This document shows, piece after piece, positions 11,488 to 21,211 of a stretch of DNA of 64,000 bases (positions are counted from its first letter, which is position 1; each line of letters starts with the position of its first letter). The position numbers were made by a program, and so were the translations under genes. The stretch comes from Aquilaria yunnanensis (Eukaryota > Streptophyta > Magnoliopsida > Malvales > Thymelaeaceae), in contig CM077593.1 of NCBI GenBank assembly GCA_039654915.1, forward strand, positions 43,122,501 to 43,186,500, written 5' to 3'. The notes beneath the pieces are model-generated. The model was not told the origin of the DNA and searched no databases. It worked only from the letters and a program-made list of their open reading frames with translations.

Positions 11488-13927
11488 TGTTACGGCCCTT
11501 CTAGTGGGAGGTAAGGACTTTAGAATTTAGTTTAGAAGTTTAATTTAAGTTTGCCTAGCAAGAATTTAGAAGTTTGCCAAAGTTCACTAAGTTCCGACAA
11601 GAATAAAGCTCTGAACTAAGTTCAGGGGCAAAATGGTAATTTTGCACCCTGAGTGGCCGGGACGAGTCCCGAGTGTTTTAAAATGAATTTTTAGAACTTA
11701 ACTTTTAACCTTAACTCAAACTCAACAAATAGACAAGAATTTAATCAAGAACTGTTAAGTTACAAAGATGGGGGACCTAATTGCACTTAACTTGAAACCT
11801 TGGTGATCTTGGTTGCTAAGTGAGGGTTTAAGAAGGGAAAGAGGGGGAGAAGCTGCCATTAACACGTTCTTAAGCTTCCCTCACTCATTTCTCTCTCAAA
11901 TTGAACTTGGAATCAAGTGATCTTGGTGTCAAGAGGCGCAATTAAGGATGTTCAAGCTTGGAGAAGTGATTTTCAAGCTTGAATCCTTGTTTTTGAAGCT
12001 TGAAAGGGCGTTTTTCTCCATCCCCTATTTTTGAACGAGGTATGAGTTATGTTCTTGATTGAATTCGTGTTATTTGGTTGATTGGAAGCTTGGGTTTTGG
12101 TTGAAAGATGTGTTTTTGATGTTTTAGAGCTTTGTTTTGGTATGGTTTTGTGTAGAACTTTGGAAGCTTGTTTGGAAGAGGAAGGGTTCGAATTCTTGCT
12201 TGTTCTTGGTGTTAAGGTAAGGGAGAAAGTGTTTTTAAGTTGTTGGATTGCTTTTGGATTGAAATGGATTGAGAAAGTTGAGTAATTTTTTGTTATGGTA
12301 TGAAGAAACGTTTTGGGAATTATGATGGACTAGCTAAATTCGAAGGGTTGGTTTGATGCTTCTAATGCATCATAGTTTGGCTTTGATAGTTGGTTTTGTT
12401 CCTTGCAACATGTACTTCATGTGTATGAAATTTGGTAACTTTTGATGCATGTTTGCTATATGTATTTGGTTGCCAAAGTTCATAGCAGCAATCGGCCAAA
12501 TTCTGCATTTTTGCAGAATTGGCGACGCGGCGCCAATTCGCCCGACGATTGGCGACGCGTCGCCAATCCAATTTTTGTTCACAGAGCGTTTGTTCGTTGG
12601 CGACGCGTCGCCAATTCCTTTTGCCTTTGGCGACGCGGCGCCAACACCTAAAAATGGGGGGTTTGACTTTTTGCTGCGTTGACCCGACCGAGACTACGGA
12701 AGGTTCGGAACGTGCCTAAGGGTCCGAGGATCCCGATGGTACTCCGAGACTTCCGAAAGTCCCACCGGAAGTATGAGTTTTCTTGAACTGTTTGAGGTAA
12801 GTAAGTTGCTTAGGCAACAAGTAAGGAAACAAATGTTGCAATTGAACTTAATTAGCTATCAATAGCTCAGGTGAGAGGTTTAGAACCCTCGTCGGCCTAG
12901 CCGTGCCGAAGCCACGAGGCCACGAGGCGAAACCTTGTTCATCTAGTTTACATCAAAGAGGCCCTGTGGCCTAGTCTACAAGTCCCGTCATAAATTCCCC
13001 TGCATAACAATTAGGTGAGAGGTTTTATGATTGTTTGGGGCTTGCTAAGGTTCGCCCTTGGGCCATATGTGTCAGGTTGCTAAGTGATTACGCTTGGCCT
13101 GATACAGAGGACTACTTGAGGAGAGGTCTACCGACCTAGTATATATATATAGACTAGTACCCTCATGCTGTGTGAGCTCGCAGCCAGAGTCCTAGCTTTT
13201 TCTTGCAGGTACATCGAAGACCCTTACTGAGAATTGTTGAATTATCACTCCCTGTTTGTTATGCAGAGCCTGGAGTAGCAGGACCGGATAATCGCTGAGG
13301 ATTATCACGGTAGTACCTTTTTGTCTGTAAACGTACGGTAGTTGAGAAACTTTAAGTTTCTAGCTTGCTTAAGTGTTTAGTTGGTCTGTTGGTCAGGCTG
13401 TGGTACTAACTTGCTTCTTCCTTTGGCTGCAGAGCCTAGTAGCACTTGGCAAAGGACTTGTGAGACTCGCCACTGGGACAGGAGTCCAAAGTGGGAGCTA
13501 GGGTAAAAGATCTCAGCAAAGTCTTGTATTTTGATACAGTACTTTATTTTGCCTCCAGTATTTATGTTATAAAGAGTCCTTGACTCAGGGGATTGTTCTC
13601 TGGGTGAGAGCATTAGTTACTTATGTATAAATGCTTTCACGAGCGGTGTATGTGTAGTTAATCACTCAAAGGTTGATTTTGATATGCTTTGGCATTTTGT
13701 ATTTATTTATATAGAATTTTACTTAGCCGGCTAAATGTCTAAATGATTAAATGTTTTATGGTTTTAATAAACCAAGTCAAAGCATAAGTGCATACATATT
13801 GCATTTCTAGATTAATCAACTAGTAGCATTGGATTTAATCCACACACATAACCAACTAGCCAATTACAATCCACCGTGAGACAAACGCTCACAGGGTATC
13901 CCGGGCAAGGGCACGGGGATCGTGTCA
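11488..13927 (+). repeat. Solo LTR alpha (TSD GGATT)
   Basis: This 2440-bp unit starts TGTTACGGCCC and ends GGGATCGTGTCA, flanked by GGATT at 11483-11487 and 13928-13932. Excising it restores the protease reading frame across the junction. It shares its start, end and several internal blocks with LTRs beta and gamma, so the three form one family. No internal coding region is present. A tract of CpG-rich palindromes lies at 12517-12644. Confidence 0.9.
12517..12644. repeat. Cluster of four CpG-rich palindromes in LTR alpha
   Basis: The 18-bp perfect palindrome TTGGCGACGCGTCGCCAA occurs at 12549-12566 and 12597-12614. The variant with GCGGCG in the right arm occurs at 12519-12536 and 12627-12644. 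The copy at 12547-12568 is a perfect 22-bp palindrome. The motif stands out in an AT-rich LTR. LTR gamma has the same cluster in decayed form. Confidence 0.9.
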
Positions 13928-14512
13928 GGATTGATGAAGTTGACATTTGGGAATATGACATTGGATTTAAATATTTTCAATTTGCTTAAGCAACCTCCTG
14001 AAAAAGAAGATGAAGGAGAAGATGTTTGTGTTATTAACACAACTAAGGAAAATTATATCCAAGGAGGGAGTATCTCTGATCCTTTGGAAAATTGTTTAGT
14101 TAATTCATTTGAATCAAATATGCATGTAGATCAGGATACATTTGACATTTGTGCGTTGTTTGATTCTTCACAGGTAGAGGGAAGCACATGTTGGACACCA
14201 GAAATTGAAGAATTAGGAAAACCTAAAGTTGAAGAGCAAATTAAAATCCACACAACAAAGTTGAAACTCTTGCCCAAACAATTGAAGTATCGAATGTCAA
14301 AGAAAGATGCTAAATCAAGGCTTATTCACTGGATCATATTACTCCAAGAATTTAACATTGTGATCAAGGATAAGAAGGGCACCAAAAATATTGTCCCTAA
14401 CTATTTGCCAAGACTGACAATGAATTCGACAATTGAGGCTAAACCCATAAATTATTATTTTCCTGACAAATTTCTATTTTCTGTCACTACAGTACCTTGG
14501 TTTGCTAATATT
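13928..14512 (+). pseudogene. Element E protease tail joined to RNase H tail (RT deleted)
   Basis: The ORF resumes with LMKLTFGNMTLDLNIFN, the Athila protease C-terminus, then an acidic linker. Near 14275-14300 it reads KLLPKQLKYR and passes directly to MSKKDAKSRLIHWIILLQEF. In intact Athila pol these two segments flank the whole reverse transcriptase and RNase H. The deletion is in frame, so a 198-codon ORF from 13922 stays open. The sequence ends at VPWFANI, where an F1 LTR is inserted (TSD ATATT), and resumes at 17353. No polymerase activity is possible. Confidence 0.82.
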
Positions 14513-17347
14513 TGTTAGTGTTGTGCCCAAAAAGCCAATCATGAGATGATTGTATTTTTGCACATTGAGTCATGATATTTTATTAAGGCATTAATCCAGC
14601 AATTATGTTTGTTGTTTTGTTTCTGCGTAACTTAAACATAATTGTAACCCTAGAATAATGATATTCTGAAACAACCCTGGTCTAGTATTATTGTGCAGTA
14701 GGTTGCAATAATATGTAACGACTAGCATATGTGGGGACTAATATGAGATATGTAGTCTACATATGGGTACAAGTTGGAGAACTTGTGTACTGGACCGACC
14801 CACCATGAGAACACTACATGGATCGTTATATGAGTGTCATAAGTGATTCTCATAGTAATCAAGGTATATGTAGCCCTTCGACCTAAGATCATCAAGGTTC
14901 CCTACATGTGAGTCACATACTTTGATACTTTCCTTTGTTGCTCGTAACTGAGTGAACTTGAAGGTGGTCATTGGGTATGTCACATATCATGCGAAGGGAT
15001 TTGTATGATCAAGATGGGATTTGTCCCTCCTATGTAACGGAAGTGATATCTTCGGGCCCCTTGATAGAGTAAGACTTAGAAAAATGCATGGCCATGCTCA
15101 GATGAGTTGATTTACGATATCAATGTCATCAGTTTAAGTTGGTATACTCGATAATTAAGAAACCAAAGATTGGGCTATACGAGAGTGACACATTCCATGT
15201 CTCGTGCTTACTCTTGATATCTTGGACAAAGCGACAATGGCATATATCGGTGATGATCATAAAGGTTTAGTCGAATCATCGACAATCTTGTCACTTGGGT
15301 AGCAATGATGTGTTGCTAGACATCACTCATTGCTTATGATCATAAATGTGACTTATGATCATTGCCAACGTGGTAAGAGCCTATTGGGTCACACACATAG
15401 AGCTATTTGGATCATTAGAGTGCATGGGCTAATAATTTGGGTTTTGGTTTCACAATAATTTCGCATTAATAATGGGCCCAATAGTTGAACCATTATTAAG
15501 CCCGAAATTAAAGCCGAATTGGATTAGGGCTTTGAAACCTATTAGGCCTGGAAGTTGAGTCTCACTATAAATACAACTTCTAGTGAGAAATTCGTAGGTC
15601 TCCTTACCCTAGCCTCCCAAAAGGATAGCCGCACTCTTCTCTTGCAATTCCTTGGAGGACGTAAGCTAGCACTGCGAGCGCAAGAGAAACGCATCTACCG
15701 GGACATGGTGGAAGCGTGGTGATCCCGAGAGGCTCATGTGGATACCATAGAGTGTTAGTATTGTGCCCAAAAAGCCAATCATGAGATGATTGTATTTTTG
15801 CACATTGAGTCATGATATTTTATTGAGGCATTAATCCAGCAATTTTGTTTATTGTTATGTTTCTGCGTAACATAATAAACATAATTGTAACCCTAGAATA
15901 ATGATATTCTTAAACGTCCCTAGTCTAGTATTATTGTGGAGCGGGTTGCAATAATACATAATGACTAGCATATGTGGAGACTAATATGAGATATGTAGTC
16001 TACATATGGGTACAAGTTGGAGAACTTGTGTACTGGACCGACCCACCATGAGAACACTTCATGGATCGTTATATGAGTGTCATAAGTGATTCTCATAGTG
16101 ATCATGGTATATGTAGTCCTTCAACCTAAGATCAGCAAGGTTCCCTACATGTGAGTCACATACTTTGATACTTTCCTTTGTTGCTCGTAACTGAGTGAAC
16201 TTGAAGGAGGTCATTGGGTATGTCACATATCATGCGGAGGGATTTGTATGATCAAGATGGGATTTGTCCCTCCTATGTAACGGGAGTGATATCTTTGGGC
16301 TCCTTGATAGAGTGAGACTTAGAAAATGCATGGCCATGCTCTGATGAGTTGATATATGATATCAATGTCGTCAGTTTAAGTTGGTCTACTCGGTAATCAA
16401 GAAACCAAAGATTGGGCTATACGAGAGTGACACATTCCATGTCTCGTGCTTAGTCTTGATATCTTGGACAAAGGGACAATGGCATATATCGGTGATGATC
16501 ATAAAGGTTTAGTCGATTCACCGACAATCTTGTCACTTGGGTAGCAATGATGTGTTGCTAGACACCGTTCATTGCTTATGATCATAAATGTGATTTATGA
16601 TCATTGCCAACATGGCAAGAGCCTATTGGGTCGCACACATAGAGCTATTTGGATCATTAGAGTGCATGGGCTAATTATTTGGGTTATGGTTTCACTTTAA
16701 TTTCGTATTAATAATGGGCCAAGGAGTTGAGCCATTATTAAGCCCGAAATTAAATCCTAATTGGATTAGGGCTTTGAAACCCATTAGGCCTGGAAGTTGA
16801 GTCTCACTATAAATACAACTTTTAAGTGAGAAATTCGCAGGTCTCCTTGCCCTAGCCTCCCAAAAGGACAGCCGCACTCTTCTCTTGCAATTCCTTGGAG
16901 GACGCAAGCTAACACTGCGAGCGCAAGAGAAACGCATCTGCCGGGACGTGGTGGAAGCGGGGTGATCCCGAGAGGCTCGTGTGGATACCATAGAGAGCCT
17001 GAACACGTCAACTGTTCAGGTTTTGTGATTTGACTTTACAGTTGAGTGAGAGATCTCAACCAAAAATTAGGTATGAAATTTTCGAACACCCGGTTTACCC
17101 CGTTTCACTTGGATCCTGGAGGGTTTCGGTTAAATTCTGCTGCGCTGTTTGGCTCCCGAAACCCAACATAGAGAGCCTGAACACGTCAACTGTTCAGGTT
17201 TTGAGATTCGAATCTACAGTTGAGTGAGAGATCTCAGCCAAAAATTAGGTATGAAAATTTTCGAACACCTGGTTTACCCCGTTTCACTTGGATCCTGGGG
17301 GGTTTCGGTTAAATTCCGCTGCGCTGTTTGGCTCCCGAAACCCATCA
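14513..17347 (+). repeat. F1 solo LTR, copy 3A (TSD ATATT), split by copy 3B
   Basis: The outer F1 copy runs 14513-15752 and 17174-17347 and is flanked by ATATT at 14508-14512 and 17348-17352. Its right end reads CCCATCA in place of CCCAACA. It is interrupted in its transcribed 3' part by copy 3B. Removing both restores the integrase reading frame of element E. Confidence 0.92.
15753..17168 (+). repeat. F1 solo LTR, copy 3B, nested in copy 3A (TSD TAGAG)
   Basis: This is a full 1416-bp F1 unit flanked by TAGAG at 15748-15752 and 17169-17173. It sits in the part of copy 3A about 170 bp before its right end. It is very close in sequence to copies 2 and 4, so it is among the younger insertions here. 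Confidence 0.93.
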
Positions 17348-17352
17348 ATATT

Positions 17353-17681
17353 ATCAACTTTTTGGTGACAGGATGGATACCAGGTCAATGGAGTATCCAA
17401 GATAAAAAGAAATTTCTACATGAGGTGACAAATTTTTATTGGGATGATTCTTATCTTTTCAAATATTGTCCTGACCAGATATTTACGAGATGCATACCTG
17501 AGAATAAGGTAAAAAGTGTGATTGAATTTTCTCTTTTTGAAACGTGTTTTTGTCAAAGAAAACAGCTGTAAAGATTTTGCTGTCTGAATTTTACTGGCCC
17601 TCTTTGTTTAAAGACGCACATGCATTCTGCAAAGCCTTTGAAAATTGTCAAAAAGTAGAATCCATTTCTTTCTGGTTAGGT
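17353..17681 (+). pseudogene. Element E integrase N-terminal fragment
   Basis: The first part (GQWSIQDKKKFLHEVTNFYWDDSYLFKYC) and the later FYWPSLFKDAHAFCKAFENCQ belong to the HHCC zinc-binding N-terminus of an Athila integrase. A short deletion and frame change near 17535 removes the middle of the zinc domain. The catalytic DDE core and everything after FENCQK is missing; sequence of a different character follows at about 17670. It is not functional. Confidence 0.78.
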
Positions 17682-17774
17682 GGCGGATACGGTACTCTGT
17701 GGCTCTCAAGTCGGTTATCTCAGTTTCCCATAATAACTTATTTCTTTCTCTCATCTCTCAATTTTTTCTCACCA

Positions 17775-18323
17775 ATGGATTCTGTTCTTTCTGCTTTATG
17801 AATCTACTTTCCCTCTCTCCCAATAAATGTTCTTAAAAGGATTTACCAAGCTAGATGTGAACAATTAAGAGTTTTGATGCACAAAGGCATTCCTAAAGAT
17901 GCGCATTGGTTAATTGAAGCTAAGGTCTGTTTGGTTGGTGAAACCCTAGATACATTTGTGTCTCATATGCCTGGCTTAGGCAAAAGCTCTTATGCCAAAA
18001 AGCGTAGAGCGAAAAGGTTACGAGTTTGTCATAAATGTGGTCGATGGACTTGTGATACTAGATGTCATTATTTAGAAATGGTGTCCGATAATCGAGAAGA
18101 TAAAATACAATACATCAAGAATGGCCTGAGTAAGGATTCTTTGGATAATATCCAATTGACTCTTGAGACGCATTCTTGTGGATTAGTGCAACATGAACTT
18201 TTTGGTTTATGGAGTATTTTTCGTAAAGAACGAAAGCGTTATAGTCTTGGGAGTCTGACTTTAAAAGACCCTATTTGCCAGTTTGTAAGAAAACTGGATG
18301 GGAAGCAAATCCCCAACTCTTAG
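17775..18323 (+). pseudogene. Accessory ORF of element E: basic cysteine-rich protein resembling carlavirus nucleic-acid-binding protein
   Basis: The ORF begins at ATG 17775, has one TGA at 17799 (the CGA-to-TGA type of change) and then stays open to 18323, about 183 codons. Near the middle a basic run passes straight into a cysteine cluster: SSYAKKRRAKRLRVCHKC, followed by a C-x2-C-x4-C-x3-C spacing. This order resembles the small cysteine-rich nucleic-acid-binding proteins of carlaviruses (Carla_C4 family), some of which suppress RNA silencing or act in the host nucleus. The Ser/Lys-rich C-terminal half is unlike those short viral proteins and I do not recognise it. It lies between the integrase scrap and the LOG-like ORF. 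Similarity is by motif only; it could be a retroelement-specific zinc-finger protein that converged on this pattern. Confidence 0.6.
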
Positions 18324-18480
18324 AAGGTGTTGAAGCCGTTACTAGACGTAAAACCAGAGGAAGCTATGAGCCACAGTCACAACTACTGTCCATACACACC
18401 ATTATTGTTGAATTTTTTTTTCTTCTGAAAATAATCTACCTACTCTTGTAGGTGTAATCAATGCATTATCCTTTTATCTC

Positions 18481-18487
18481 TATAAAT
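18481..18487 (+). promoter_or_regulatory. TATA box upstream of the LOG-like ORF
   Basis: TATAAAT in a CT-rich setting lies 44 bp before the ATG of the LOG-like ORF, leaving room for a start site about 30 bp downstream and a very short leader. It is far from the LTR promoters, which suggests an independent transcript for the accessory gene. Confidence 0.5.
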
Positions 18488-18530
18488 GCACGTTCTTCTT
18501 TTGATTTTTTTCACACGGTTAAGGATAGAA

Positions 18531-19113
18531 ATGGAAGGAACCTCAACTCACAAATTCTAAAATATTTGTGTATTTTGTGGATCTTTTCCTGGAAAAGATG
18601 AAGAGTTCTTGAGGGCAGCCAACCATTTGGGTAGAGTACTAGTTGAGCGAAAATACATTTGGTTTATGGGGGAGGTAGTATCGGATTGATCGGAGGTGTA
18701 GCAATAGCATCATTTGTAGGGGGTAGCCAAGTTTTGGGTATCATCCCTACACCTTTGAAACTGATTTCTGGAGGCACGATTGGAGAAGAATTAGAAGTTA
18801 AAAACTTGCAAGAGCGTTTGTTGCAAATGCTTTGTAATTCAGATGGCTTTATTGCTCTACTAGGAGAGTTTGGCACTTTGGGGGAAAATTTTCAAATTGT
18901 TTCCATGGCACAACTTAATTTGCACAAAAAACCCATTGGTCTGTTGAATGTTAACAATTTCTTCACAGGTTTGTTATCTTTTATGGATCATGCTATGTAG
19001 GAGAAATTTATCTCAGAGACGGTACGACGGATCCTAATATCTGCATCAACTGCTGAAGAATTGATAGACAAAATGCAAGCTTTCATTCCTAAACCAGATC
19101 TAGTAGTGATTTA
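18531..19113 (+). pseudogene. LOG-like: Captured LOG-like cytokinin riboside 5'-monophosphate phosphoribohydrolase
   Basis: LOG enzymes release free cytokinin base from its nucleotide in the plant cytosol. The ORF starts at ATG 18531. After a TAA at 18558 it reads NICVFCGSFPGKDEEF, the LOG N-terminal signature. A one-base deletion near 18658 then shifts frame into LVYGGGSIGLIGGVA, and the rest follows to 19113 with one more stop (TAG at 18998). Also visible are the motif region FIALLGEFGTLGE (family consensus PGGxGTxxE), AQLNLHKKPIGLLNVNNF and a C-terminal SASTAEELIDKMQ. Length, about 194 codons, fits the family. The Arg expected before the motif is Cys here, and the Pro and second Gly are changed, all explicable by C-to-T or G-to-A. 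Plant LOG genes have several introns, whereas this copy has none. That and its place inside E point to capture from an mRNA. Confidence 0.88.
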
Positions 19114-19195
19114 GATAAACTGGACACGACAGTCTTTCTCAATCAGTTCCATCCCATAAGTATCATTTACCCTACTTGTCATTTTTATTTTCGTT

Positions 19196-19201
19196 AATAA
19201 A
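19196..19201 (+). terminator. AATAAA polyadenylation signal after the LOG-like ORF
   Basis: AATAAA lies 83 bp downstream of the LOG stop in a T-rich context. Together with the TATA box at 18481 it gives the accessory gene the outline of a self-contained transcription unit. Confidence 0.4.
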
Positions 19202-21211
19202 TGAGAAACACTATGGAGGAGAGCAATTAGACTTGTGAATCTTTTTATCTTGTCTTTTATTTTTACTATCAGCATTTTTTTTATTTTGGTTTAAGTTATT
19301 TCAGGTTTTTCATTTTCAATAACTACCATTTCAGGTAATTTCTTCTTCACTCTTCTTATCTATATTTTGACATTGGGGACAATGTCTTAATCTAGTTGGG
19401 GGGAAGGGATTGTTGATATTTGATTTTTTTTTTAGTTTAGTTTCTCTCATGCTGATATTAAAAAAATTAGACAAAACACTTAGTTTAAGATGGCTGAGTA
19501 AAAAGTAATTTTTCACTCTTGAGACGCATCCTATTTTATGTGACATCCATAACATTTTTTTTCCTTGCAAGCATGAATAGTTGCATGTAGGAACATTTAG
19601 CTGAATTTAGGTTGTTTGTTTGCATTTAGGAACCCAACTCATGGAAATGTCATCATTGGATGTATACCTTGTAAATTTGAAATGGTTGTTAATTTTTAAA
19701 AGCAATTAAAGTATGTTGCTTGTTATCTAAGGAAAATAAATAACCGGTGAGTACTTTTGAGCCCTTAGTGTTTATTAGGATGTGTGAATTTCTTTGTTGA
19801 GAGTGCTTACTTTGTGTTTTGAGCTAGACCTTGCTTGGATGGGTGACCTTAAGGACCCATACATCCTCACTTCTTGTATGTAAATTTAAGGAAGAAGATG
19901 GCATTTTAGGGCCAACTACTTACCAAAAGGCTAACCTTGTATATTATCCCTTAGTTAACCCCTTTGAGCCTTATAGCCTTATTCTTTGTTTGAACCCTGT
20001 ATGTTTAAACACTTCCACTTCATTTTGATCCTTTATTATCCTTGGAACTAGTGATGCTTATATGATTATGGGCTTAAAGAATTAAAATGAATGTGTTGTT
20101 TTTTGTAAAATAAAGAATAAGTGTGGGGTGTACTTCAGAATATGTTAGGTTACATTGTGCTTAATTTGTCATAGTGAAAAAATTGGGGTGGGTTGAGCTT
20201 AAATCATAAAACTTGAGTGTATATCATTGGATGGTTGAGTTTTAAACAAATTTTGATTTGTGGTAGAAAAGGGAAAAAGCGAGATCATAAGAAAAAACCA
20301 TCACAAAATAAAGTATATATATCTATATATATATATATATATATAGATAAATTAAATTAAAAAAAAAGACTCTTTGTTTCATAATACTTAGCCTTTTTTT
20401 CTTTTATGGCAGTCTAAAAAAAAATTGTTCTCTTTCCTTTTCAAATAAAATTATATATGCTCATACCCATGTGGAATCCTTACTAAAGCAAAGATGAAAG
20501 ACATATTCTTTTATCTTTTTCTGACAAATAAATGCATAATCAGGGGAGACAGTTAAAAAAAAAAAAAATAGCTTCAGCCTTAATATTTGTGCAAATCCAA
20601 TGAGGCCAACCATTTTGAAACGGAGAGAGGTAAAAAAAAAAAAGAGAAAAGGAAAAAAATTGTTAAATTCAATAAGCTTGAAAATCAACCTTATTTGTTT
20701 TCTAAACTCATGTGTTGTTAAGGAATTGTGTTTTGGAGAGGACTTGGAGACTAGGGTTGAATTGGGTATTTAGTGTTTTAGGTGCCCACATTTATTGTAT
20801 TACTAGTTCTCTTAAACTCCACCATTAAAAAGCCTCAATTCGATTCCCACTTTCACCAAACCCAGCCTCATTACAACCTTTTATAAAGACCATTGGACTT
20901 AAATTTACATTCAGTTCCCTTTTGGGAATCTAGTGAGGGTGAAGTTAGATCTTCTTGCAAGATCCGGATTGAGAAAAATAAAGTAAGCTGTTCACAAACT
21001 CACCTTAAAATAAGTGCAAATACTTAAGGAGTGATTCTTTGCCTATGGTAACAATGACTTACTTTTTCTCCTTTCATTAATTACTTGCAAGTCAAGTTTA
21101 CAAGTGCTATATATTCATAGCATGATTTGTCATGAGTTGTTAGATTATGTATTTTGTTCATTTTCTTAGGTTACACTTGCTAGGGACTAGCAAGAACCTG
21201 GTTGGGGGGTG
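19202..21211 (+). other. Element E 3' untranslated tract, microsatellite and polypurine tract
   Basis: No convincing ORF is present. A block near 19369 (GACATTGGGGACAATGTC, then TAGTTGGGGGGAAGGG) is the kind of G-rich tract Athila elements carry after their last ORF. An (AT)n microsatellite lies at about 20314-20346, and several A-runs follow. The purine run GGTTGGGGGGTG at 21200-21211 directly abuts the 3' LTR and is the likely primer for plus-strand synthesis. Confidence 0.65.

Noticed and set aside
13377..13613. Small ORFs in LTRs alpha, beta, gamma and T
   Set aside because: They are short, not shared between LTR copies and without recognisable domains.
18531..19113. LOG-like ORF as a resident host gene
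   Set aside because: It lies inside element E, between its integrase remnant and polypurine tract, has no introns and carries a frameshift and stops.
20314..20346. (AT)n tract as a TATA promoter
   Set aside because: It is a simple microsatellite in the untranslated tract of E with no ORF downstream.
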